NCBI GenBank assembly: GCA_026874595.1 | Contig: CM049310.1 | Span: 5,270,001 to 5,334,000, forward strand | DNA from: Sipunculus nudus | Taxonomy: Eukaryota > Annelida > Sipuncula > Golfingiida > Sipunculidae | Reading direction: 5' to 3' | Length of the DNA stretch: 64,000 nt | In this document: one piece after another, positions 47,602 to 58,822 of the stretch | Layout: each line of letters begins with the position of its first letter | Numbering within the stretch: position 1 is the stretch's first letter | The notes under the pieces: model-generated | The model's database searches: none | Told to the model about the DNA's origin: nothing | What the model saw: only the letters and a program-made list of their open reading frames with translations | Program-made: the position numbers and the translations under genes

Positions 47602-47685
47602 CCGAGTTACCAAGTTGATCTTGAATTTAACGTGATCACGTATACGCCTTGCTGTTAATTCGGTTCTTGAAATTTGGATCAAACT
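47602..47685 (-). CDS. Possible 84-nt exon of an unidentified gene
   Basis: Flanked on the minus strand by a strong acceptor (attattctgccttacag) and donor CGG|GTATGT. Open in phase 0 for 28 codons (SLIQISRTELTARRIRDHVK, FKINLVTR). GC content is higher than in its surroundings. No family recognised; it could be an untranslated exon. Confidence 0.25.
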
Positions 47686-48066
47686 CTGTAAGGCAGAATA
47701 ATGATTATAATAGGAATGCGAGTTCATGTTGTATCAAACATATAATTTCGTAGATCTTGATGTCCATTTTGTCCTTAAAGTTTCTAGGTGAAATTGATTG
47801 AGGCTGTCCAAATAATGAATGGAATACGATGAAAAAAATGAATGGGAAAGGACAACACCAAGAAGTATGATATGGACCCTAACCAGCGGTCAAATAACTA
47901 CAAGAAAAGAAATGGAAGTTTATCTTGCAATTAAATGTAATAACGTAAACCGTCCTGTTCATTCGCCCTTAAAATTTAGATGTGTACCTAAATGAGCATT
48001 CTTGATTCCATGCTGGTTCAGTCGACGTTGCATGCATGTAAGGAGAGAAGGTATTCTCCATCTCAG

Positions 48067-48120
48067 TATAAAAGGATAACCTATACACATCAGACTATTG
48101 ACAAGCCAGTTGCCGTAAGA
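48067..48120 (+). promoter_or_regulatory. TATA-box promoter candidate
   Basis: TATAAAAG at 48067-48074, a CAGACT initiator-like site about 24 bases on, and GTAAGA 48 bases after the TATA box that could be the donor of a short untranslated first exon. Same spacing as at 49956. No coding exon can be attached. Confidence 0.3.
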
Positions 48121-48293
48121 TAATTTGAAATTTCACACGTGAGTATCCGAATTATTAGTTGATCTTGAATTTAAAACATATTTACATATATATCTAGCTG
48201 CAGTGTTGTAGTCAAACCCACACTAACCGAGTCAGAGTGCCAAGTTTCAACAAAACACATTATTGACCATGCCAACAGGGTGCAAGATAGTTT

Positions 48294-48968
48294 TGAATTT
48301 CTATAGTGTTCTGATACTTTAGACTATTAGTTTCTATAGTGTTCTGATACTTTAAACTATTAGTTAATATAGTGTTCTGATACTTTAGACTAATAGTTAA
48401 TATAGCGTTCTGATACTTTAGACTGTTAGTTCATAAAGTGTTCTGATACTTTAGACTATTAGTTGATATAGCGTTCTGATACTTTAGACTGTTAGTTAAT
48501 ATAGCGTTCTGATACTTTAGACTGTTAGTGAATATAGCGTTCTGATACTTTATACTATTAGTTGATATAGCGTTCTGATACTTTAGACTGTTAGTTAATA
48601 TAGCGTTCTGATACTTAAGACTGTTAGTTAATACAGTGTTCTGATACTTAAGACTGTTAGTTAATACAGTGTTCTGATACTTTAGACTATTGGTTAATGT
48701 AGTGTTCTGATACTTTATACTATTGATTAATGTAGTGTTCTGATACAATTATACTGTTGGTTAATATAGTGTTCTGATACTTTGGACTATTGGTTAATGT
48801 AGTGTTCTGATACTTTAGACTGTTAGTTAATGTAGTGTTCTGATACTTTAGACTATTAGTTAATAAAGTGTTCTGATACTTTAGACTATTAGTTAATAAA
48901 GTGTTCTGATACTTTAGACAATTGGTTCTGATACTTTATACTATTAGTTGATTCAGTATTCTGACACC
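48294..48968 (-). repeat. 33-bp minisatellite, about 20 units
   Basis: Unit 'gttctgatactttagactat' plus 'tagttaatatagt'. Because 33 is a multiple of three, the minus strand stays open for a 105-aa 11-residue repeat (KYQN-[AT]-[IV]-LTNSL) at 48431-48748. I treat this as a by-product, not a gene: no flanking coding sequence. Confidence 0.93.
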
Positions 48969-49955
48969 CATTGTGACACATTATCTCACACCTCCAATTT
49001 TTCCGAATTAAAGATATATACAAGAGAAACATGAAAACCCAGCAGATTAAAAAAAAACACCATTCCTCAGAACAAAACTGATGATTTATTTGGACCTTAA
49101 ATCTGTTGCTGGAGAGTTTCGACTGAATAATGAAAGGAGTATACAGTGGTTAAGGCAGTGGTTAAGTGCGATTCAACAGAAGGATTCACGTGTATCACGT
49201 GTATCCCTTTTGTGGGTAATTAGTGTCTTCTTTTTGTATATACCAAGTGTCGTGTGTATCACAAAGAGTTGTACTTGAATTATTGTCACTCTCATCACCA
49301 GAATAACAACAGTCATTGAATCACAATAAGTTGGACAGGATATGACACGTCACGTTCCAACACCAGAAATAAACCATGGTTAAGTCTGAGTAACATGATT
49401 GACATCTCAATGAGGCCGGATCTTTCTGTGTATATATTTTCGTTGACTCTACATCATAAAGGATCGGGAGGAGATGCTGATGTCATGATGTACAGATAAA
49501 CAAGACCTGAGGCATAATTTATTATTTTAACAGAAATGAAAAAATCATGCTGGAGATATACCCTAAAAAGCCAATTTTGAAGTTTTGGATACAGAAAATG
49601 AAAGGACAGGTGGTGTGGTTTCCTGTGCAGTTTTATCAAAAGGGTGCTTTCGAAATTGTAGAATCAGCGATACTTATCAGAGGCATGTGTAATAATGTAC
49701 ATCATGTTTACTGAGCATAATGACAGTCTAATTCATGATCACCAAACGGATGCCGAGGTCACAACCTGCGGGGAGAAATATATTACGTCAGTGTGGTTAG
49801 CTGGAATATCCGTCTGCAGATATATTCATATGATGTCATCAGAGTTATGTTCATTCATGGTTCGTTTTCACTGTCACATGACACACTTATATTTAAAATC
49901 AGACGCTGAGGAAAGTTGCTGGTTGGTAAAGCCAATTTTCATGTCTGAACATTAC

Positions 49956-50010
49956 TATAAAAGTGTTCGGCTGCTCGCATGCAGGATATTGTGAATTATA
50001 CAAGGTAAGA
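49956..50010 (+). promoter_or_regulatory. TATA-box promoter candidate, possibly for LPMO 1
   Basis: TATAAAAG at 49956-49963, followed 49 bases later by ACAAG|GTAAGA, a good donor. The LPMO coding exon at 54906 is preceded by an acceptor (ctctcacacag, ending about 54838), so a spliced leader from here is plausible. If so, composite E2 lies inside the leader intron. Inference only. Confidence 0.35.
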
Positions 50011-50516
50011 CACAGTTTGTGTTGTTTTACTTCTTCGCGAAGATTTACATTCTTTTAAAGATTTTTGATGTTGTATTATTTTGATATTTATATCTTGATA
50101 AGGGGGCATATAGGCTGAGGCATAATAATGTCCAATAACGGACGCGGACGGGGATAGAGATTTTATAATTTATCTCGCGGGGTGGATCCTGGAGGGGTGT
50201 TTAGTTTATATGGTATATATATTGTAGAATTTAAATAAATATACATGTTAGAAATTATTTCCTAAATAGTTTGCGCAACTCAGACCCCCCCCCCCCCCCC
50301 CCCCCGTCCCCGTTTATAACCATAGCGAATCTCTTAGCCTCGGTAGATCTGTAACTAAATCTCAAAACAATAAATATGCCGAATCCCATGACTAACCTAT
50401 GTACATATGCTTTCTCTGTTCTTTTTTTTGGAGTTTAATAGCTTACATACTTTAAAAACTTTATGTATGTCTATTCCTGCCTCGTATAACCAACATTCGT
50501 CAACTGTTATTATAAA

Positions 50517-53500
50517 CAAGTGACCCATGGGTCATGACGCTCAGCTGACTGGGAAGAGATTCGCAAAAGGAAATTTTATCATCAGAATGGTAGTATATAC
50601 CCATTCAACTGAAGCATCAAACAGATTAACCAACAGGCCAAGATTTAGTCTGTATTTATATATCTCAAAAATAGAGAAAAATGTGTAAACTTTTAAAACT
50701 AGAATACGGGTAACCGACAAGTGACTACATGTATCTGCCAAAATCGGATAGTGAGGCATGGATTGAGTGGCAAGGGGAAACAGAGTGAGGTATGTTGCAT
50801 ATTAGCATGGATGTCTGCAGCCTAAATGTGTATGTAGGTTGTGCCACCTACCACAAATCCAGAAAGCTGTCCAAGTTGTATACACCTGCAAAATTTTAGG
50901 CAGAAAAGTCAAACCACTACATGTATATGAGCGATTTTTGCCCATGGCAGACAAACAGACAAACACTGTGCAAAAATCTTTGCAGGTAACCCCTCCAGTT
51001 TTGTGTATGATAAAGACCTGTGTGAGATCTAAACACATGCACAATTTTGGCCCAATCGGTCAAATGGTTCCTGAGATATGAGCTTGGATGTGTCCAGCGT
51101 TAACTAGAATGTAGGTGGCGCCACCTGTCATAAAATCAAGAAAGCTGTCCACGATGTATAAACCTGCAAAATTTTAGGCAGTTATGTCGAACCACTACAG
51201 AGAAATGAGTAATTTTAGGCCACGGCAGACTAACAGACAGATGCTGTGCAAACATTGTTACAGGTGGCGCCACCATTTTTTTGTGTATGTTACAGAGCTA
51301 TCAAAGGGCTACATTTGTATAAAGTTTATTTCCTGATCGGTCAAACGGTTCCCGAGATATAAGCTTGGATGTCATCAGCGTGAACGTGAACGTAGGTGGC
51401 GCCACCTGTCTTAAATTAAGAAAGCTATCCTGGATGTATACACATGACGAATTTCAGGTGAATTAGTCAATTCACTGCAGAGATATGAGTGATTTTAACC
51501 CAAGGCAGATGAACAGATGGACACTGTGCAAACATGGTTACAGGTGGCGCCACCATTTTTTGTGTATGTTATAAAGCAATCTAAGGGCTACATTTGTATC
51601 AATTTTATTTCCTGATCGGTCAAACGGTTCCCGAGATATGAGGGTTTATGAGTGGAAACAGACCCACAAATGGACACTGGATAGAGAGGAAAGGTCAGAA
51701 TTCAATGCAAATTGGTTAGGCACCAGTTCACATGTGACCCGATAATAGGTGTAAGTTTGGGAAAAATCGGTCCATTAGTCTCCGAAGAGTTCTCTGGAAA
51801 CGAACGCCGCCGCGGCGGAGGAACTCGGTCAAAAACATAGTATCCGCAAAACTTCGTTTTGGCGGAAACAAAAATACAGGTGGCTCCACCAGTCTGCAGA
51901 AACTAATAAAAACACTTAATGGTCAATATCCATGCAAAAAATCATGGTGATCTCTGCATTAGTTGTTCAGATACTTCAGTTTTTGTATCAAATTGTCCAT
52001 TATTCTGAGGGATACTTCGGAGTCCTATAGCTTGAAGGATATGGGTAACAGAGACCTAATTTCAAGTTTCCACAGGCACCTTTCATGGGCCTCCTTGCAT
52101 GACAAGAATGAAGATTCTAGGTCCAGTTGTTGCGATTTGTACCCTGTTGACAGATAACCACATCTTTAAAGGTCTCAAAAAAAAAGAAAAAAATTCGTAA
52201 AAATTTGAAAAAAAAATAGAGGTGGCACACCCAGTCTGCAGAAACTGATGGAACAGCTCATGATCAATATGTATGCCGAAAATCATGACCATCAGTGTTG
52301 TAGTTATTGAAATACTGCAGTTTTTGTATCATATTTTCCATTATTCTGGGGGGGGGGGGGTATTTTGGACCCATACAGCTTAAAGAATATGGGTAACAGA
52401 GACCTAATTTCAAGTTTCCATGGAGACTTTTCATGGGTCTCCCTGTGTGTCAAGAATGAAGATTCTTGGTCCAGTTTTTATGATTTGTGCCCTGTTAACA
52501 GATGTTCATATCTTTAAAGGTCTCAAAAATACAGAAAAATTTTGTAAAAAAACCCGAACAAATACAGGTGGTGCCACCAGTCTGCAGAAACTTATGAAAC
52601 ACTCCATGATCAATATGCATGCAAACAATTATGGTTATCTCTGCATTAGTTGTTCAGATACTTTAGCTATTGTATCAAATTTTCCATTATTCTGCGCTGT
52701 ACTTTGGAGTGCCATAGCTCAAAGGATATAGGTAACAGAGACCAAATTTCAGGTTTCCATGGAGACTTATCATGGGTCTCCCTGTGTGTCAAGAACGAAG
52801 ATTCTAGGTCCAGTCGTTACGATTTGTACCCTGTTGACAGATAACTACATCCTTAGAGGTCTCAAAAATGGAGAAAACAATTCGTGAACATTGAAAAATA
52901 CAGGTGGCGCCACCAGTCTGCACAAACTGATGAAACATCTCATGATCAATATGTATGTCGAAAATCATGACCATCAGTGATGTAGTTAATGAGATATTGA
53001 AGTTTTTGTATGAAATTTTTGACTATTCTGGGGGGTAATTTTGGGCCCCATAGCTCGAAGGATATGGGTAACAGAGACCTAATTTCTGGTTTCCATGGAG
53101 ACTTTTCATAGGTCTCTCAGTGTGTCGAAAATGAAGATTCTAGGTCCAGTCGTTACGATTTGTGCCACGCTAACAGATGACAGCATCCTCAAAGGTCTCA
53201 AAAATAGAGGAAAAAATCGTAAAAAATCAAACAGTACAGGTGGCGCCACCAGTCTGCAGGAACTGATCGAACATCTCATGATCAATATGTATGCCAAAAA
53301 TGAAGACCATCAGTGATGTAGTTATTGAGATATTGAAGTTTTTGTATGAAATATTTTACTATTCTGGGGGGTACTTTGGGGCCCCATAGCTCAAAGGATA
53401 TGGGTAACAGAGACCTAATTTCTGGTTTCCAAGGAGATTTTTCATGGACCTCTCAGTGTGTCAAAAATTAAGATTCTAAGTCCAGTCTTTATGATTTGTG

Positions 53501-53930
53501 CCTTGTTAACAGATGTTCACATTTTTAAAGGTCTCAAAAATAGAGAAAAAAATTCGTAAAAAAATCGAAAAATACAGGTGGCACCACCAGTCTGCAGGAA
53601 GTGATGTAACATCTCATGATCAATATGTATGCCAAAAATCATGACCATCAGTCAAGTAGTTAATGAGATATTGAAGTTTTTGTATGAAATTTTTGACTTT
53701 TCTGGGGGGTACTTTGGGGCCACATAGCTCGAAGGATATGGGTAACAGAGACCTAATTTCTGGTTTCCAAGGAGATTTTTTATGGACCTCTCAGAATCCC
53801 AAGTTACAAGGTTCTAGGTCCAGCGGTTACGATTTGTGCCTGGTTAACGGACGGACAGACGGACAGACGGACGACGGACAAAGAGTGATCGCTATAGCTC
53901 AGATGACTTTTAGTCAGCTGAGCTAAAAAA
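50517..53930 (+). mobile_element. Composite Helentron-like element E2, near-identical to E1
   Basis: Same order as E1: CAAGTGACCCATGGGTCATG end, nested A (50699-51866), six B monomers (boxes near 51879, 52222, 52566, 52905, 53239 and 53577), GACGGACAG tract, and CAGTCAGCTGAGCTAAAAAA. It differs from E1 mainly by one extra ~280-bp A unit and a 75-bp segment after 50618 that E1 has lost. Elsewhere only scattered substitutions; some 190-bp stretches read identically. Confidence 0.75.
50699..51866 (-). mobile_element. Nested Helitron-like element (family A) inside E2
   Basis: On the minus strand the 3' end is CCCGTATTCTAG followed by TTTTAAAAG. The 5' hairpin (CAAAACGAAGTTTTG) abuts B sequence 'acaaaaatacaggtggc'. 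The junctions are identical to those of E1 and E3. Confidence 0.68.
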
Positions 53931-54905
53931 CCGGGCGTCAGCGAAGGAATCATGTTCCTTATCACATTTTTTGTAAAGAGCCGATGACGAAAGAAAAGAA
54001 AACGAAAGGACAGGCGGTGTGGTGTCCTGTGCAGATAATGATATTCATGCTCTCACGGTTAAACATTTACCTAACTGATTTTATACCTTTTTTATGTGTT
54101 TTGTTTTGGATGACCATGGGTTAGTTCTTAGATAATAAAAAACGTATACACACGATGCCTCATTGTAAAGTACTCATTGTAAATTTACTGTGCCGGGGGG
54201 TATTCGGATAATGATTCTTTACGGAACCGTATATTACCAATTCAGGAGTCCGTACAAAATTAGCCTCTCCTACTCTGCTATAATGAAGACGCCAAACATC
54301 GCTCGTTATCGTTCGTTATGTTCTCGGCATGGCTAGTCTCTCTGTACGCTGGTAGTAGGGGTCCTCAGGTTAAAGCATCGAGTGAGCGTGCTGATATTAC
54401 TCTGTAATTTCTTACTGTTGTACAAGGTAGTTTCTCATATCTGATTTCCCGTATTTTTTTAAATGATTCTTTTTCTTACTAGTATGAAAGGTTGTTGTTA
54501 TTTACCTTATTGTAAATTAAGTCTACCTCTCAGGCTTTCTCTGCAACATGCATTTTCCTAAAAGAGGTTTCCACTGTAAAGATACTCCCCAAAAACAAAT
54601 GCATGGGCTTGGAATGGTGGATCATTTTATACTTAGTTATTTTTTCAGTATAACTGATTTGAAAAATATATATATACCTCTCAAATATCGAAGGATCATC
54701 CTTGATTGGAATGACTTAAGAATTACCTTCATACCTAGGAAAAGTGCACATCAGAACGGTTGTCCCTATGTGTAGCCCTGACCTTTGCTTAATATCTAAT
54801 CTTATAGTGACCTGTTCAGCTGCACTTCTCTCACACAGGCCTCGTTGGTTGCGATATATTACAGATACTCGGGCACTACCATCAGATCATACTACACCAT
54901 CCATC
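53931..54905. other. Region before LPMO 1
   Basis: Mostly unique-looking. A 38-bp segment (53997-54034) repeats 49593-49630 with three mismatches. The likely LPMO leader acceptor is at about 54838. Confidence 0.45.
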
Positions 54906-55058
54906 ATGCCCGTTTTAGCGCTTGTCGCCTGTCTGTTCGGACAAGTGCTCGGCCATGGCCGCCTGGTGGAGCCACCTGCACGTTCAACGATGTGGCGTTT
55001 CGGCTTCAATACACCCAGAAACTGGAATGATAATGAATTATTCTGTGGCGGGTTCAGC
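54906..55058 (+). CDS. LPMO 1 coding exon 1
   Basis: Signal peptide MPVLALVACLFGQVLG, then HGRLVEPPARSTMWRFGFNT and on to FCGGFS. Start chosen as the ATG that gives a signal peptide ending just before the copper-binding His. Donor AGC|GTAAGT, phase 0. Confidence 0.95.
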
Positions 55059-58000
55059 GTAAGTCAACAGTTTTAGAAAACTCACAGTTTCATCTACCTG
55101 GAACATGTGTCTCATATTACTGAAAAGAAAAAAAGACAAAAGTAGCCCTAAGATTAAAAACAAAATGATCATTATTATTTTACTGATCATCCATGAAAAT
55201 CAATGGTCAGCTTAACACTGAGGCAATTTCAAAATTAAGTTTGCCGCTCATAACTGTGCTTTTAAAAAAACTTTTAAAGCTTCTTTCCGAAAATAAAAAA
55301 AAAGTATAAATGTATAATAGTATTAGATAAATCAATATCATATGTGAACAAACTTTAAGCATGGCGTGTGCAGTGAAGGTAATGGTCTTCTTATAAAGCT
55401 GGCTGGTTTTGCATATGGATCTCACTGCAACGTTGAATAACATCGAGGAGTAAATAAATATATGTACGAGTCAACAATTAAAACTTTGCAGAGGATTTCG
55501 AACGGGAAAAATATGGAAATGGAAATATTATAAGAACTAGATTTTCTGAAAAAGATAGCTCAGCAATATGACCGTTGTATCATGCCCCTTTGATTGACAT
55601 TAGACAAATAAATTATTATTGATCTCTGAAGGCTACATAATAAATAAATAAGTTAATATAAATTTATTTTGCAGTTCCAGCAGTCTCAAGGCGGCAAATG
55701 CGGTGTTTGTGGCGACCCCTACCCTGGTCCACGTGACCACGAGGCTGGCGGGAAGTACGCCACCGGAACTATTGCGAAACGCTACGAGGTCGGACAAGTC
55801 ATAGAGGTCGGCGTTGACATCACGGCCAATCACAAAGGGTGGTTTGAATTTAGGATCTGCCCCAACAATGATGTTAACCGGTCAGTGTACAATAATCTTT
55901 CTCCCAATACTTTTCAAAGCATGGTACACTTTCATGCCCAACAGAATCTGTCGAAAGGAAATTGAGCTTTTATAATAGATTAAAACTAATTAAGATTCCT
56001 TATGTAAGGAAAGCGGCATGCGGAATCCGGCATGCGGAATACGTGTTGAGAAATTTCATATGTGGCGGCACGGCAGCATGCATGTTTTCTATGAGGTGCC
56101 CCTGGATACCATGCGGAACCGACAGAAATCGCTACATGTTACGATTCGTTTTACCGAATACGCATTTCGCATGGCGGATCTGCGCATAAGGTATTTCACC
56201 TTGTTTATTTTTTACTAAAAGCGATTTTGTCCTCATCCCACATTCCGCATTCCGTACAAAAGGAATCTTAGCTTAACTGTACCGGAACTTCATTTACACG
56301 GTTACTATTGGTGCTGCAGAAGCTAAACTGCCCCATTACAGGGCTTTCTCACAATTACAGAGCTTCCTCGCCATTACAGGGCTTCCTCGCCAACGTATGT
56401 GGCTAAATCATACCTCAACACACACATGCATCCGTGTGTCAAATATAGGCCTGTCTTATTATGTCACCAGCTCATACGAATTTAACTCTAAGACGTTTAA
56501 TTTTTAAGTTATTTTACCGGGTTTTAAACTTTGCTCAGTTTCATTCTGTTATAAGTTTCAAGGGGCTTATTACCTATAAAGCATATTGAAGTAACATGAA
56601 AAATGGCTTCTTTCCTTCAAAATAAATTTGTACCTGCAAAAATATTGCCCTGAAATCGTTTGCTTACTCCTGTAAACGAGTGTTAAAAAAACAGTGGAAC
56701 CAGCGCGATCTCAGGTGTCAACATAAACACACGGCGTGCATGGCCCGGGCCAAAAAATGTGCCAATCAGATGCTTGACTCACTTAGCCCAAATAATGTAA
56801 TACATGTTCCCGCTGGCTGAAACACCGCGTGTTGTGGCTCACGCGGTCTTGTTATTGTTAACAAATACATGTTGACTGTTTACCAACACGCAGAGCCATA
56901 ACTAGGTGTTTAACATGCGAGTTACTGAGACGTGTGCCTGGATGGTTTGATTGGAAACTTTTTATAATGCAAAACTGAACATAAAGTGTGAAAGAACGGG
57001 CATAATATTGCTCCTGATTATGTCCCTTTAAGTATAGTACGCCTCATTTGTTGAAGGCGTTATACATATCCATTATCATCGATGATATGCTTAACTCACT
57101 CATTAACGTTGACAGGTAACATGTCAGCCAAGTTTTGTAAAATTTTATAGGTTAAAATGTATATAAAATTTGCATCTATATGACTGAAAACGTAACGGTG
57201 CGCTATTTGATCGCGTCTGTATTTTTAAAAAATATTATATAATTTAACAGACCTGCAACCCAAGAGTGTTTAGACCGCTATCTGCTCCCCAAGGCGGACG
57301 GCTCTGGTACCAGATACTACATTCCCAGCACTGAGAAGAGAATATTCAACGTGAGGCTTCAGCTACCTCCGTCACTTACGTGCTCACAGTGCGTCTTACA
57401 GTGGAAGTACAATACAGGTGAGTGCTATAGATCACTACAAATCCACCGACATATATCGAATGACACTAAACATCATTAGTGGCACCTACCCATATAATTC
57501 CATATATAAACACCCCGTATAAATTGGTCACGGTCGACAAGTTCTTAAGGTCATTTATCTGATTAAAAGCCATTTTTTCAAAACAAAAAATTGATTATAT
57601 TCAAACGGCGATGACGTCAAACTGTCTTTGTCGTTAGAACCGCTGTTCTGTATAGCAAGATTCTCCGCGTTCCACCACCAGGAGCGCCATAGAGCATAGA
57701 AACCACTGATAGCCTAACCTAACCTTGTTTATTTTTTTACTAAAAGCGATTTTGTCCTCATCCCACATTCCGCATTCCGTACAAAAGGAATCTTAGCTTA
57801 ACTGTACCGGAACTTCATTTACACGGTTACTATTGGTGCTGCAGAAGCTAAACTGCCCCATTACAGGGCTTTCTCACAATTACAGAGCTTCCTCGCCATT
57901 ACAGGGCTTCCTCGCCAACGTATGTGGCTAAATCATACCTCAACACACACATGCATCCGTGTGTCAAATATAGGCCTGTCTTATTACGTCACCAGCTCAC

Positions 58001-58822
58001 ACGAATTTAACTCCAAGACGTTTAATTTTTAAGTTATTGTACCATAGAGCATAGAAACCACTGATAGCCTAACCTAACCTTGTTTATTTTTTTTTACTAA
58101 AAGCGATTTTGTCCTCATCCCACATTCCGCATTCCGTACAAAAGGAATCTTAGCTTAACTGTACCAGAACTTCATTTACAAATGATAGCGTGTCATTGCA
58201 TCGTGCATCCAGCTCCAAGGTTAAAACCCGCGACACCGCGCTCTCGTATGTCTGATTAAACCGGTTCTGGTATCACCGCTGCATAAGGAGCGTACAAAGT
58301 GTCCACGATGATGTCTTGTATTGAGTGTGTTTAATTAAGACTCTTCTGTCGCCTGTTCAGACAAATACATATATAATAATGACTTGTATCTACATATAGA
58401 TATTTGGATGCATTTCAGGAAACTCCTGGGGAAGAGACGCAGATACTGGACGTGAGTGCGTGGGATGTGGCCCTCAGGAGCAGTTCTACGGATGTGCCGA
58501 CGTCTCTATTGGCAGCGATGGTCCCATTCCGACCACTCCCCCTAGAACTTATCCTCCAAGGACAAACCCTCCATCAACAAACGCACCCAGGACGGACCCT
58601 CCAGCCACTGACCCTCCCTTCAGTCCGCCCGCGCCCACCCCGTCTCCATGGCCAACCGAGTGGCCCGACAAGGACTGTAACGCCGTCGGTGACTGGGCAA
58701 ATAACCCGTCAGGCGATGACTGGTGCCGCGCAAACTGTCTGCACTTCCCGCCATATTGTCCTGAACACATGTGTCGGTGCTTCACACCTCAGCCACGAAA
58801 ATATGAACTTGATCCGAAATAA
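54906..58822 (+). CDS. AA15 lytic polysaccharide monooxygenase with C-terminal cysteine module (LPMO 1)
   Basis: Secreted copper enzyme. AA15 LPMOs cleave chitin and/or cellulose oxidatively. Four exons join to 309 codons plus stop: 54906-55058, 55675-55880, 57251-57417, 58419-58822. Residues 1-16 are a signal peptide; cleavage before HGRLVEPPAR exposes His17, the N-terminal copper ligand. The second histidine-brace ligand is H104 in TANHKGWFEF, and the axial tyrosine is Y199 in EQFYGCADV. Cysteines of the catalytic domain include C60/C63, C113/C126, C164/C167 and C189/C192/C201. Residues about 209-258 are a T-x-P-P-rich linker. Residues 262-296 form a cysteine module (WCRANC...PYCPEHMCRC) like those I recall on mollusc carbohydrate enzymes. 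A tandem paralogue starts at 62361. Confidence 0.95.
55675..55880 (+). CDS. LPMO 1 coding exon 2
   Basis: FQQSQGGKCGVCGDPYPGPR, DHEAGGKYATG, VDITANHKGWFEF, CPNNDVN. Carries copper ligand H104. Acceptor attttgcag, donor CCG|GTCAGT, ends phase 2. Confidence 0.94.
55991..56270. mobile_element. MITE in LPMO 1 intron 2
   Basis: Ends TAAGATTCCTT and AAGGAATCTTA are perfect inverse repeats, and similarity extends inwards to about 28 bp (GCGGCATG/CATTCCGC). 280 bp, non-coding, with internal palindromic 'gcatgcggaat' copies. The flank TTAA at the left and TTAG at the right hint at a piggyBac-like target, unproven. Confidence 0.7.
56198..56518 (+). repeat. Intronic segmental duplication, copy 1
   Basis: About 320 bp in LPMO 1 intron 2, from 'accttgtttattttttacta' to 'tttttaagttatt'. 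About 98% identical by eye to 57722-58043 in intron 3. It overlaps the right part of the MITE at 55991-56270. Confidence 0.88.
57251..57417 (+). CDS. LPMO 1 coding exon 3
   Basis: RPATQECLDRYLLPKADGSG, LQLPPSLTCSQCVLQWKYNT. Acceptor atttaacag, donor ACAG|GTGAGT, ends phase 1. Confidence 0.93.
57688..58180 (+). repeat. Intronic segmental duplication, copies 2 and 3
   Basis: Copy 2 (57722-58043) repeats the 56198-56518 segment. Its leader 'catagagcatagaaaccact' plus the first ~100 bp of the segment are repeated again at 58042-58180, where the match stops at 'acttcatttaca'. So a ~355-bp unit has begun to tandem-duplicate in intron 3. Confidence 0.85.
58419..58822 (+). CDS. LPMO 1 coding exon 4 (axial Tyr, linker, cysteine module)
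   Basis: GNSWGRDADTGRECVGCGPQ, EQFYGCADVS, then the TPPRTYPPRTNPPSTN linker and the DCNAVGDWANNPSGDDWCRA module, ending TAA at 58820-58822. Acceptor gcatttcag. AATAAA overlaps the stop and occurs again at 59097. Confidence 0.94.

Noticed and set aside
48431-48748. 105-codon minus-strand open frame of 11-residue repeats
   Set aside because: Explained by the 33-bp minisatellite; no signal, domain or splice context.
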